A DNA stretch of 64,000 nt from Caproiciproducens faecalis. GTDB taxonomy: Bacteria; Bacillota; Clostridia; Oscillospirales; Acutalibacteraceae. Below the pieces are notes generated by a model. It did no database searches. It was not told the DNA's origin and saw only the letters and a list, made by a program, of their open reading frames with translations. The translations under genes were made by a program, and so were the position numbers. Positions 1-8,968 of this stretch are shown here, piece by piece; position 1 is the stretch's first letter, and each line of letters opens with the position of its first letter. The DNA lies in assembly GCF_019448085.1 (NCBI RefSeq), contig NZ_JAGFNZ010000001.1, forward strand, positions 620,001 through 684,000. The letters are read 5' to 3'.

Positions 1-916
<916 letters not shown>

Positions 917-949
917 TCAGTATTTCGAAATATCGGGTAATTCCCGGTC

Positions 950-1042
950 TTATTTTCTGTTACAACGGCAGGAGGCGCACATTCGCTCATGCAGAAAGAG
1001 GGGACGGTTCTGGTTGTTTAAACGGTACTTTTTTGTTTTCAT
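950..1042 (-). CDS. Cys-rich leader peptide ORF (30 aa) upstream of metY
   Basis: ATG at 1042 is preceded by GGAGGAG at ideal spacing and the 30-codon frame closes with TAA at 950. The peptide begins MKTKKYRLNNQNR, continues PLFLHERM and ends CASCRCNRK, so three cysteines fall within six residues near the end. It lies alone between the promoter at 1102-1130 and metY, about 60 bp from the metY start. A Cys codon cluster at the end of a leader in front of a sulfur-assimilation gene suggests cysteine-responsive translational control. No T-tailed terminator lies between leader and metY, so a translation-coupling mechanism is more likely than transcription attenuation. The function is inferred; a small metal- or thiol-binding peptide is possible. 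Confidence 0.6.
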   Translation of the reverse strand: MKTKKYRLNNQNRPLFLHERMCASCRCNRK

Positions 1043-1101
1043 AGGGCTCCTCCTTTTTGTTAATATTACAATACATATAATATTAGTAATATATTGTTGA
1101 C

Positions 1102-1130
1102 ATAGTACTACGATAAAGAAGAAATGTCAA
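1102..1130 (-). promoter_or_regulatory. Sigma-A promoter of leader-metY, with possible operator
   Basis: On the minus strand TTGACA (1125-1130) and TACTAT (1102-1107) are 17 bp apart. Just downstream is a 7-bp inverted repeat, atattac at 1063-1069 and gtaatat at 1086-1092, in a very AT-rich stretch. It lies near the transcription start and could be a repressor site. The rest of 890-1199 holds the leader ORF and the rlmI terminator. Confidence 0.75.
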
Positions 1131-1141
1131 GAGCTTTTCTT

Positions 1142-1189
1142 AAAAAGCGACCCGGAGCACAGGCATAAAAATTTCTGCGCTCCGGGTCG
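1142..1189 (-). terminator. Rho-independent terminator after rlmI
   Basis: The 11-bp arms cgacccggagc (1148-1158) and gctccgggtcg (1179-1189) are followed on the minus strand by a T-tract (1142-1146). It closes the ldh-rlmI unit. Confidence 0.85.
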
Positions 1190-1199
1190 TATGAAAGTT

Positions 1200-2429
1200 T
1201 CAGGTAATCTGGAAAATGTAAAATTTAAGGTAATTCGTTTCGGGTACGCTCCATAGAATGGGGTGGTCGGGGGACTGCTGGCGCGCTTCGATCTGACTGA
1301 GCGACACCTGAGCGTCGAACGCCGCACTGCGCAGCATACTGCGGAAAAGCTCCTCCGTCATAAAGTGGGAGCAGGAGCAGGTCGCGAGGTAGCCGCCGCG
1401 GGGCAGCAGCTTCATAGCGCGCAGATTGATCTCCTTGTACCCCTTCATCGCGTGGTCAACGGTCTGACGCGACTTGGTGAAGGCCGGCGGGTCGAGAACG
1501 ATTAAGTCGTAACCGTCTTTTTTGCCCATTGGCATCTGCGGAAGCAGGTCGAACACGTTGGCGGTCTGGAAGCTCATTTTTTCCTGCAGCTGGTTGCGTT
1601 TGGCGTTTTCCTCCGCCATGGCGACCGCGTCGGCGGAAATGTCCACCGCGTGAACGTGTTCCGCGCCGCCCTTCGCCGCGTTCAGCGCAAAGGAGCCGGT
1701 GTGGGTAAAGCAGTCCAGCACGCGCTTGCCGCGGCTGATTTTTGCGACCGCCTGCCGGTTGTATTTTTGGTCAAGGAAAAATCCGGTCTTCTGGCCGTTT
1801 TCAAAATCCACGGCGTATTCAATTCCGTTTTCCGTAATGGTTGTCTGCGTGGTCTGCGGCGTTTCCAACCCGGCAATGGGGAAGAAGCTTTTATTTTGCT
1901 GCATTCCTTCCAGTTCGCGGATGGCAACGTCGTTTCGCTCATAAACGCCGTTTATGTTCTGGCCGTCCTCCTTCAGAATCTTGCACAGCAGGGGGAAGAG
2001 AACCGGTTTCAGCTTTTCCATGCCGAGGGAAAGTGTCTGCGCGACCAGAATATTGTTGAAGCGGTCGACCGTGAGCCCGGGAAAAAGGTCTGCTTCACCG
2101 AAAATGATCCGGCAGCAGGAGACATCGTCCCCCATCACGGTTTTGCGGTATTCCCACGCGTGGCGCAGGCGGCGTTCGAAGAAGGCTTCGTCAAAGACGT
2201 CGTTCGCGCTGCGGGAAATCAGCCGGATTCTGATTTTAGAATGGTCGTTGATAAAACCGGTGCCAAGGTATTTTTCGCGAATGCTGAACACATCGACCAA
2301 TGCGCCGTTTTCATAGGCACCCTCGATCTTGAGAATTTCCGTGTTGTAAACCCACGGGTGACCGGATTGAATGCTGTTTTCTGCCTTGCGGGTTAAAATG
2401 ATCTTAGGGTAAGTTCTGTTTTGCTTCAT
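1200..2429 (-). CDS. rlmI: Class I rRNA methyltransferase, RlmI family
   Basis: SAM-dependent 23S rRNA m5C methyltransferase family (RlmI, position 1962 in E. coli). The protein has 409 residues, the usual length. An N-terminal PUA-like region runs to about residue 75, with SGHPWVYNTEI typical of the family. The middle has KTGFFLDQKYNR and the Rossmann SAM site VLDCFTHTGSFALNAAKGGA. The catalytic region LIVLDPPAFTKSR follows, then CSCSHFMTEE with the conserved cysteine. The start ATG has AGGAAA upstream. It follows ldh by 26 bp on the same strand, so the two are probably cotranscribed. The exact rRNA target in this organism is not shown by sequence. Confidence 0.9.
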   Translation of the reverse strand: MKQNRTYPKIILTRKAENSIQSGHPWVYNTEILKIEGAYENGALVDVFSIREKYLGTGFINDHSKIRIRLISRSANDVFDEAFFERRLRHAWEYRKTVMGDDVSCCRIIFGEADLFPGLTVDRFNNILVAQTLSLGMEKLKPVLFPLLCKILKEDGQNINGVYERNDVAIRELEGMQQNKSFFPIAGLETPQTTQTTITENGIEYAVDFENGQKTGFFLDQKYNRQAVAKISRGKRVLDCFTHTGSFALNAAKGGAEHVHAVDISADAVAMAEENAKRNQLQEKMSFQTANVFDLLPQMPMGKKDGYDLIVLDPPAFTKSRQTVDHAMKGYKEINLRAMKLLPRGGYLATCSCSHFMTEELFRSMLRSAAFDAQVSLSQIEARQQSPDHPILWSVPETNYLKFYIFQIT

Positions 2430-2455
2430 GAATTTTCCTCACAACCTGATTATTT

Positions 2456-3400
2456 TTACAGTTGACTGCTGAATTCCCGGATGACCGCCACGGATTTTTT
2501 GAACGTAAGCAGCTCCTCGTCGGTCATACGCACCTCAACAACCTCTTTTACACCGTTTCTTCCCAATACAGCCGGAACACCCGCAAAAACGCCGTTTTCT
2601 CCGTACTCGCCGCACAGCAGCGTGGAAACAGGGATAATCCTGCTTTCATTGTAAAGAATCGTTTTGATGATTCCGGCGGTTGTAGTGGCGATTCCGTAAT
2701 TGGTGTTGCCCTTGCGGTGCAGGATTTCCCACCCTGCGTTGGCGGTTTCGTGAACCATCTGCTTCAGGTCAGCACCTTTCAGCCGATCCTGATTGTCGGC
2801 GACAATATTGAAAAAATCTTTTCCGCCAACGGTTACGCGGCTCCACGGCACCATTTGGGAATCGCCGTGCTCGCCCATGACCGTACAGTGTACGCTTCTG
2901 GGGTCTACGTCGATCTTCTGGGCAATCAGGCATTTCAGCCGGGCGGTGTCCAGTGCGGTACCCGTACCGATGACCTGATTTTTCGGCAGGCCGGACAGCT
3001 GGTAGATATAGTAGGAGATAATGTCCACCGGATTGGATATTACGATGAAAATGCCGTCAAAGCCGCTCTTCATAATGGGGCCGACCATGCTGTCAATGAT
3101 CTTCTTGGTTGTCCCCAGCATATCCAGACGGTTCTGCCCCGGAACATAGGGGGCGGAGGCGGTAATCACAACAATATCGGCATCGCCGCAGTCTTCATAG
3201 GTACCGGCGCTTACCCGGACATTGCGGTTCAGGTACTCAATGCAGTGCCGCAGATCCATTGCCTCGCCGACCGCTTTGCCCTGATTGATGTCTGTCAGGA
3301 CTACGTCGTCGCAGATCCCCTGCGTTACCAGGCTGAACGCGGTGGAGGAACCTACGGCTCCCGCGCCGACAATGACAACTTTACTTTTATTGATAATCAT
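2456..3400 (-). CDS. ldh: L-lactate dehydrogenase
   Basis: NAD-dependent reduction of pyruvate to L-lactate in the cytosol. The Rossmann motif VVIVGAGAVGSSTAF is at the N-terminus, then NRLDML (catalytic Arg loop), VISNPVDIISYY, GTGTALDTARL with the substrate-binding Arg, and VMGEHGDSQMVPWS with the catalytic His. The length of 314 residues fits the family. I chose ATG 3400 (MIINKSKVV) because AAAGGA lies upstream of it. The ATG seven codons earlier has no ribosome binding site. It is transcribed from the promoter at 3442-3469 and probably continues into rlmI. Loop residues PGQNR rather than PGETR leave a related 2-hydroxyacid dehydrogenase as an alternative. Confidence 0.88.
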   Translation of the reverse strand: MIINKSKVVIVGAGAVGSSTAFSLVTQGICDDVVLTDINQGKAVGEAMDLRHCIEYLNRNVRVSAGTYEDCGDADIVVITASAPYVPGQNRLDMLGTTKKIIDSMVGPIMKSGFDGIFIVISNPVDIISYYIYQLSGLPKNQVIGTGTALDTARLKCLIAQKIDVDPRSVHCTVMGEHGDSQMVPWSRVTVGGKDFFNIVADNQDRLKGADLKQMVHETANAGWEILHRKGNTNYGIATTTAGIIKTILYNESRIIPVSTLLCGEYGENGVFAGVPAVLGRNGVKEVVEVRMTDEELLTFKKSVAVIREFSSQL

Positions 3401-3441
3401 AAAAAGGGCCGTTCCTTTCATAAGGATGCAATTATGGATTT

Positions 3442-3469
3442 ATTATAACACGAATTTGCTCTCTTACAA
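3442..3469 (-). promoter_or_regulatory. Sigma-A promoter of ldh
   Basis: On the minus strand TTGTAA (3464-3469) and TATAAT (3442-3447) are 16 bp apart, 40 bp upstream of the ldh start. I see no clear Rex operator beside it. Confidence 0.7.
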
Positions 3470-3584
3470 GTAAGCCGCGCGGCTTTAATTTCCGTTCTTT
3501 CCGTTCGAAAAAATACAGATTTATTATTTTTTGCAGCCGTGGTTTACAGTTTTGTAGCAACCACTTACAGATCTGTTGCTTTTC

Positions 3585-3613
3585 TTGATTTCACGGTCGG
3601 CGGGTACTATGAT
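3585..3613 (+). promoter_or_regulatory. Sigma-A promoter of the lipoprotein gene
   Basis: TTGATT (3585-3590) and TATGAT (3608-3613) have a 17-bp spacer, followed by the GGGGAGGAA ribosome binding site before ATG 3652. Confidence 0.7.
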
Positions 3614-3651
3614 AAATTTGTAAAGTGAAACTGAATAGGGGAGGAATTTCA

Positions 3652-4038
3652 ATGAAAATGAGGAAGTTTGCGTCGGCTGTTGTCTTAGTGGTTTTATTGA
3701 CAATTCTGACCGCCTGTTCAAAAGCCGGACCGGCTCTGAACAGTAAACCGGAAATTTTTCAGCCCACACAGTCGGTACAGAATATTGACCGCAGCGAAGC
3801 GGTAAACGTCATCAAAAACATGATCCGCATGGATTATACCAAATACAAGGTTGACCTCATCGACAGCAATTTTGAGTATAAAGGGAACCAGTACTATCAG
3901 TTCCTGATTTCCGACAGGAACGCATCCATCGAGCCGTCCATTATTGTCAGCAAGCACAACGGAACAATTCTTTGCTATTACCCTGACAACACGGTGACAG
4001 AGGTCTATCAGGACGGAGTGTTTAAGTCCAAATGTTAA
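3652..4038 (+). CDS. Small predicted lipoprotein of unknown function
   Basis: The protein has 128 residues. A signal peptide with two basic residues and a hydrophobic stretch ends in a lipobox (LLTILTAC, cysteine at about residue 22), so the mature protein should be lipid-anchored outside the membrane. The rest is soluble, about 105 residues, with SEAVNVIKNMIRMDY and a C-terminal beta-rich part (YYQFLISDRN, GTILCYYPDNTV) that resembles small PepSY-like folds, though I do not recognise a named family. ATG 3652 is chosen for its GGGGAGGAA site; an upstream in-frame ATG at 3625 lacks one. It is monocistronic, with its own promoter and terminator. Confidence 0.75.
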   Translation: MKMRKFASAVVLVVLLTILTACSKAGPALNSKPEIFQPTQSVQNIDRSEAVNVIKNMIRMDYTKYKVDLIDSNFEYKGNQYYQFLISDRNASIEPSIIVSKHNGTILCYYPDNTVTEVYQDGVFKSKC

Positions 4039-4121
4039 GTAGCCCTGCATTCGAACAAGCGCGTTGCTTTTTGATCCATGAACCGTCTTGCCGGGCAGAG
4101 GAAAACAAAGTGGAAAAGATG

Positions 4122-4159
4122 AAAAGGCCGCTGCCGAAATTTTTTGGCAGCGGCCTTTT
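4122..4159. terminator. Bidirectional terminator between convergent genes
   Basis: The 14-bp arms aaaaggccgctgcc (4122-4135) and ggcagcggcctttt (4146-4159) carry A/T tails both ways. It serves the lipoprotein gene and the DUF554 gene. Confidence 0.85.
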
Positions 4160-4172
4160 ATGGTACACTGAT

Positions 4173-4865
4173 TTATGCAATTCCGACTACCCGTTTGATA
4201 AAATAGTACAAAAAAGGAACCAGAATGGCCGGCAGCATATTGCCGACCTTAATTTTTTTAATCTTCAGCATGTTGAGCCCGATTGCCATAATCAGCACGC
4301 CCCCGACTGAGGAGATTTCCCGAATCATTTCGTCGGTCATCAGGGCCTTGAGTGAAGAAGCCAGCAGCGTGATGGTTCCCTGGTAAAGAAAGACGGCAAC
4401 AGCAGAAAAAAACACGCCGAAACCCATGGTGGAGCTGAGGAAGATGGACACAATGCCGTCCAGTACCGACTTTGCGAACAGTGTCTGGTGGTTGCCGGTA
4501 AGCCCACTCTCAATGGAGCCTACAATCGCCATGGAACCAACACAGAAAAGAAGGCTGGCTGTTACAAAGGCTTTTGCCACGCTGCCGTCCGTGCTGGAAG
4601 TCCTGCTTTCAATCAGCTGTCCCAGTCCGGCAAGCCTGTCTTCAATTTTCAGCGCTTCTCCGACAATGCTGCCAATGACAAGGCTGAAAATCAGCAGCAG
4701 AAGGTCGTTCGTTTTGATAGCGCCCATTACCCCGATGAGCAGGACGGACAAGGCGACCCCGTCCATAATCGTCTCGCGGTAGTTGCTGCGAATACCGCTT
4801 TTCAAGATCAGCCCCAGCCCCGTGCCCAGCACAATGGCCAGCGCGTTGACAATCGTTCCCAACAT
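4173..4865 (-). CDS. DUF554 family membrane protein
   Basis: The protein has 230 residues and six to seven hydrophobic segments. The N-terminus LGTIVNALAIVLGTGLGLIL and internal repeats (VLLIGVMGAIKT, LVIGSIVGEALKIEDRL, GVLIMAIGLNMLKIKKIKVGN) are typical of DUF554 (YdfK/YqgA-like) integral membrane proteins. Their function is unknown; some are described as possible transporters. Charged loop residues such as GEALKIEDRL are conserved in the family. The gene is alone, diverging from pglX across 128 bp. Confidence 0.85.
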   Translation of the reverse strand: MLGTIVNALAIVLGTGLGLILKSGIRSNYRETIMDGVALSVLLIGVMGAIKTNDLLLLIFSLVIGSIVGEALKIEDRLAGLGQLIESRTSSTDGSVAKAFVTASLLFCVGSMAIVGSIESGLTGNHQTLFAKSVLDGIVSIFLSSTMGFGVFFSAVAVFLYQGTITLLASSLKALMTDEMIREISSVGGVLIMAIGLNMLKIKKIKVGNMLPAILVPFLYYFIKRVVGIA

Positions 4866-4934
4866 GATTCAGCACTTCCCATTTCTTCATATAGCATTAA
4901 TCATATATCATTTTGGGAATCCGTGTCAATAAGA

Positions 4935-4963
4935 TTAACTTTTTGATGAAGATATGGTATGAT
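4935..4963 (+). promoter_or_regulatory. Promoter of pglX
   Basis: TTAACT (4935-4940) and TATGAT (4958-4963) are 17 bp apart, directly before the AAGGAAGGGGA ribosome binding site at 4976-4986. Transcription from here excludes the in-frame ATG at 4913 as the start. Confidence 0.6.
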
Positions 4964-4993
4964 AGACTCATTCAAAAGGAAGGGGATGGGAAG

Positions 4994-7900
4994 GTGAATA
5001 AGGCGGCAATTAAGGCCTTTGCGGTTGACGCGAGGGAAAAACTGATCGCATCCGTTTCCCGCCGTGCCATTGAACTGACGGCACAGAAAGAAAACCCGTT
5101 TCCTGACCTGACACAGGACATTGAGACCATCGGGTTTAAGGATGTGGTGGAGGAGGTCGCCTACACCTGGTTTATCCGTTTGATCGGTGTTCGGTTTATG
5201 GAGGTCAACGGCTATCTCCCGGGCGGGGTGCGTGTTCTCTCCTCTGAAACGCCCGGACGGAACATTCCGGACATCCTGGCACCCGAACCGCAGAGCAACC
5301 AAACAGACGAGCGCTTTACCGCGGTGTTTTTCTCTGTCTGCCGCTCGCTTACGAAAATCCTGCCCGAATATTTCGGGAGCGACTGCGGTTATTTGGAACC
5401 GCTTTTGCAGCTTTCCTTTTCCCAAGAGGGAGGAATTGTCCGCAGCCTGGTGGACGGAATCTCGGAAGAGGACTTTCGGGAAGCGGTCGAAATTATCGGC
5501 TGGCTGTATCAGTATTATAACGACGCCCGTCGGAGCGAGGTTATCAGCCTTTACGGCGGCAGGGTGAAAAAAGAGGATGTTCCGGCGGCTACGCAGTTTT
5601 TCACCACCGACTGGGTCGTGCGCAGCATGGTGGACAATTCTCTGGGCCAGTACTGGCTGGAGCGGAATCCGGGCAGCGCGCTCAGAAAAAAGCTGGAGTT
5701 TTATCTGGGTGCGGAAAGTGCTTCTGTTCAGGAGCAGATGCCGCCGCAGGAGCTGAAAATTCTTGACCCCTGCATGGGCAGCGGCCACATTCTGGTTTAC
5801 GCGTTTGACCTGCTGATCGAGATTTACGGGGAATGCGGGATTAGCCCGCGTGACGCTGCGGAGCTGATTCTTCGACGCAACCTCTGCGGCTTTGACATTG
5901 ACCGGCGTTCCTGGCAGCTCGCCTGCTTTGCTTTACTGATGAAAGCGCGTCGGTACAATGAAGAGATCCTGAATCTGGGCATTCCTCTCAACCTTTATGT
6001 GATCCGGGAAGGCACCGGCATCGGAGAAAATTTGCTCTCTTATGTGGCGGACGGTGACGACCAGCTCGGGGATGACCTGCACAATATTCTTTCAGCCCTT
6101 CACGGTGCCGCGGAGTACGGCAGTCTGCTCCGCGTCGAGCCGGCTGATTTTGACCGGATCTTCCGGCGGCTGGAGGCAATCCGGCAGGAACCGTGCGACA
6201 ATCTGTTCAGCATTGCCTATCGGGAGGATACCCTTAAAAAACTTCTGCCGATTCTGCGGCAGGCCCGGGCCATGGCGGAGAAATACACGGTTGTGGCAAC
6301 CAATCCGCCCTATCTGAACAGAATGAACAAGAAGCTGAAATCCTATATCAACCAGCATTACCGTGACTATTCGGGAGACCTGTTCTCCGTGTTTATATAC
6401 CGCAATTTTGATTTTTGTACGCCGGACGGCTACTGCGCGTTTATGTCACCGTTTGTCTGGATGTTTATTAAATCGTATCAGAAATTAAGGGAATATATTA
6501 TTCAGAATAAATCTATCTCTTCACTGATTCAGCTGGAGTACTCCGCCTTTGACGAAGCTACCGTGCCGATCTGTACCTTTGTGCTGAAAAACGGGCCGGA
6601 AAACAGGCCGGGGGTATACCTAAAGCTTTCCGATTTCCGCGGCGGAATGGAAGTTCAGAAACAGAAGGTGATGGAAGCGGTGCGCGACCCGCGCTGTGCC
6701 TATCGCTTTGAGACTTCAGCAAAGCAGTTTGCCCGGATTCCCGGGATGCCGATTGCCTACTGGGCGGGTGAAAAGCTGGGGGAGATCTTTTCCTCCGTCC
6801 AGCCCCTTGCCGAAAACGCGACGGTTACGAACGGTCTTTTTACCTGTGACAACAAGCGCTTTTTGCGATTTTGGTATGAAGTTGACCCCGAAAGCATTCA
6901 TTTTCACTGTACTGACCGTGCCGACTGCCTGCAGGGCAAAAGAAAATGGTACCCTTATAACAAGGGCGGAGACTTCCGTAAATGGTACGGCAATCAGGAA
7001 TATGTCGTGAATTTTCAGAATTTCGGGCGTGAAATCAGCGAGTATCGCGTCAAATCGGGACAGTCTGCTTCCTTTCCCGGTCAGAATTTTTATTTTGAAC
7101 CAAGCGTATCCTGGTCGTTCGTCAGCTCTTCCAAATTCGGGGTGCGGTATTACCCGCAAGGCTTTGTGTTTGATATCGCCGGGTCTTCCGTTTTTCCCAA
7201 TCGGGAGGAGGACTTGTATTATATCCTTGGATTTTTGTCCAGCAGCTGTGCTTTTGCCATGCTGAACCTGATTAACCCCACACTGAATTATCAGGCGGGC
7301 AATATCGCCAGACTTCCGCTGCAGATGGAGGAGAGCATAAAACAGCGGGTAAGCCGGCTTGTTGCTGAAAATATTGCCATTTCCAAAGAGGACTGGGATT
7401 CCTTTGAAACCAGCTGGAATTTTGATGTCCATCCGCTGATTCACTTCAGAGCGGAAAGGGAGAGCAGCAGAATTTCGGACGCCTTTGCGGCGTGGAAGAA
7501 TTTTACAGATCTGCGCTTCAGCCGGATGAAGGAAAACGAAGAAGAGCTCAACCGGACTTTTATTGAACTTTACGGCCTGCAAAACGAGCTGTCGCCGCGG
7601 GTGGAGGACGGGGACGTTACCGTCCGCAGGGCGGATCTTGCCCGTGACATCCGCAGTTTTCTCAGCTTTGCGGTTGGCTGTCTGTTTGGGCGGTATACCG
7701 TGCCCGGCTTTGACGCGCGGGGCGGCACGGATGTTCTCCCGGTTACTCCGTATCTGGAAAACGACCTTGCCGGACGGGTGGTCTCCTTTGTAAAGCTCGT
7801 GTTCGGTGAGGAAACGCTGGACGAAAATCTGGCCTTTATCGCTTCCGCGCTCGGCGGGAGCGGGAGTGCAAAAGAAGTCATCCGCAGCTATTACCAAAAT

Positions 7901-8254
7901 GAGTTTTACCGGGAACATATCCGTATTTATAAAAAGAGGCCGATTTACTGGCTGCTGGACGGCGGCGCTTTTCAGGCGCTCTGCTATCAGCATCATTACG
8001 ATGAAAACACCCTTGACCATGCGCTGAGTTTCCTGGAAAAAGCGGAGTCCGGTTTGGAACAATATGTACAGAAGGAGGCGTTCACCCCAAAGCAGAAGGA
8101 GAAACTGGCAGCACAGCTTACTGGGCTGCGGGATTTTGGCAATCGGCTGGAAATTGTGGCCAAAAAGAAAATCCGTATTGATTTAGACGACGGTGTGCTG
8201 ATGAATTACACGAAAGTACAGGGCGGGGAAACACTCTTCCCACCAATCAAATGA
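4994..8254 (+). CDS. pglX: PglX-like adenine-specific DNA methyltransferase (BREX-type), solitary
   Basis: The protein has 1086 residues. The N-terminus (VNKAAIKAFAVDAREKLI) is that of BREX PglX proteins, which open with the same Lys-Xaa-Phe-Ala-Ala/Arg pattern. The SAM-binding motif I is LDPCMGSGHILVYAF (about residue 260) and catalytic motif IV is NPPYLNRMNKKLKSY (about residue 440). A long target-recognition and C-terminal helical region follows. GTG 4994 is chosen because AAGGAAGGGGA lies ten bases upstream and the promoter lies just before it. In BREX, PglX methylates adenine in a 6-7 bp site to mark host DNA. None of the other BREX genes (brxA, brxB, brxC, pglZ, brxL) are beside it, so it may act alone as a methylase or be a type IIG-like enzyme. 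No PD-(D/E)XK nuclease motif is obvious at the N-terminus. Confidence 0.85.
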   Translation: MNKAAIKAFAVDAREKLIASVSRRAIELTAQKENPFPDLTQDIETIGFKDVVEEVAYTWFIRLIGVRFMEVNGYLPGGVRVLSSETPGRNIPDILAPEPQSNQTDERFTAVFFSVCRSLTKILPEYFGSDCGYLEPLLQLSFSQEGGIVRSLVDGISEEDFREAVEIIGWLYQYYNDARRSEVISLYGGRVKKEDVPAATQFFTTDWVVRSMVDNSLGQYWLERNPGSALRKKLEFYLGAESASVQEQMPPQELKILDPCMGSGHILVYAFDLLIEIYGECGISPRDAAELILRRNLCGFDIDRRSWQLACFALLMKARRYNEEILNLGIPLNLYVIREGTGIGENLLSYVADGDDQLGDDLHNILSALHGAAEYGSLLRVEPADFDRIFRRLEAIRQEPCDNLFSIAYREDTLKKLLPILRQARAMAEKYTVVATNPPYLNRMNKKLKSYINQHYRDYSGDLFSVFIYRNFDFCTPDGYCAFMSPFVWMFIKSYQKLREYIIQNKSISSLIQLEYSAFDEATVPICTFVLKNGPENRPGVYLKLSDFRGGMEVQKQKVMEAVRDPRCAYRFETSAKQFARIPGMPIAYWAGEKLGEIFSSVQPLAENATVTNGLFTCDNKRFLRFWYEVDPESIHFHCTDRADCLQGKRKWYPYNKGGDFRKWYGNQEYVVNFQNFGREISEYRVKSGQSASFPGQNFYFEPSVSWSFVSSSKFGVRYYPQGFVFDIAGSSVFPNREEDLYYILGFLSSSCAFAMLNLINPTLNYQAGNIARLPLQMEESIKQRVSRLVAENIAISKEDWDSFETSWNFDVHPLIHFRAERESSRISDAFAAWKNFTDLRFSRMKENEEELNRTFIELYGLQNELSPRVEDGDVTVRRADLARDIRSFLSFAVGCLFGRYTVPGFDARGGTDVLPVTPYLENDLAGRVVSFVKLVFGEETLDENLAFIASALGGSGSAKEVIRSYYQNEFYREHIRIYKKRPIYWLLDGGAFQALCYQHHYDENTLDHALSFLEKAESGLEQYVQKEAFTPKQKEKLAAQLTGLRDFGNRLEIVAKKKIRIDLDDGVLMNYTKVQGGETLFPPIK

Positions 8255-8270
8255 TAAGTGAGGTTTCTAC

Positions 8271-8924
8271 ATGATAAAAGCAGTGGTACTGGATATGGAC
8301 GGAACAATGTTCGACACCGAGCGCCTTTGCGCCGAAGGGTGGAAAAAGGCCGGGGAAGTGCTTGGCTGCGGCAATGTGATGGAATTGATTGAACAGGCCA
8401 TGGGAGTCAGCGCCGCCGCCGAAAGAGAATTGTTTCTTACGAAATACGGGCCGGATTTTCCGTTTGATGAATTCAGAAAAATCAGTGCGGACTACAGTAA
8501 GGACTATATTCAAAAGAATGGCGTCCCCGTCAAGGAAGGCCTAACTGAACTGTTGGACTATTTAAAGCGGGAGGGTTACAAAATCGCGGTCGCAACCTCC
8601 TCTTCGCGCAGCAGCACCATGAGCCATTTTGAAAGAACAAAACTCACCGGATACTTCGATCAGATCATCTGCGGGGACATGCTTGAAAAAAGCAAGCCCG
8701 ATCCCGATATTTATCTGAAAGCGGCACAGGCTCTGCAGGTTTCGCCGCAGGAATGCATGGCGCTGGAGGATTCCCCAAATGGCATTTTCTCCGCTTACCG
8801 CGCGGGGATGAAGACTGTTATGATTCCGGATACGGTGCCGTCCAATCCGGAGCTGGAAAAAATGCTCTTCGCTTGTGTACCCACTCTTCACGGGGTAATT
8901 CAGCTTCTGAAAAACTGGGAATAA
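8271..8924 (+). CDS. HAD-superfamily phosphatase, beta-phosphoglucomutase-like
   Basis: HAD subfamily IA hydrolase of 217 residues. Motif I is LDMDGTMFDTE with both catalytic aspartates, motif II is VATSSSRSST, motif III is KSKPDPDIYLKAA and motif IV is ALEDSPNG. The helical cap lies at about residues 15-80. Such proteins dephosphorylate small sugar phosphates or related metabolites, or act as phosphoglucomutases; the substrate cannot be read from sequence. It starts 17 bp after pglX and has a weak ribosome binding site (GTGAGG), so it is probably cotranscribed with pglX without a clear functional link. Confidence 0.85.
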   Translation: MIKAVVLDMDGTMFDTERLCAEGWKKAGEVLGCGNVMELIEQAMGVSAAAERELFLTKYGPDFPFDEFRKISADYSKDYIQKNGVPVKEGLTELLDYLKREGYKIAVATSSSRSSTMSHFERTKLTGYFDQIICGDMLEKSKPDPDIYLKAAQALQVSPQECMALEDSPNGIFSAYRAGMKTVMIPDTVPSNPELEKMLFACVPTLHGVIQLLKNWE

Positions 8925-8932
8925 GGCAAAGA

Positions 8933-8962
8933 AAAAAGCTGTCGTTTTTACGGCAGCTTTTT
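8933..8962. terminator. Bidirectional terminator
   Basis: The arms aaaaagctgtcg (8933-8944) and cggcagcttttt (8951-8962) form a stem with one G-T pair and A/T tails. It separates the HAD gene from the convergent lipoprotein gene. Confidence 0.75.
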
Positions 8963-8968
8963 GCATAT

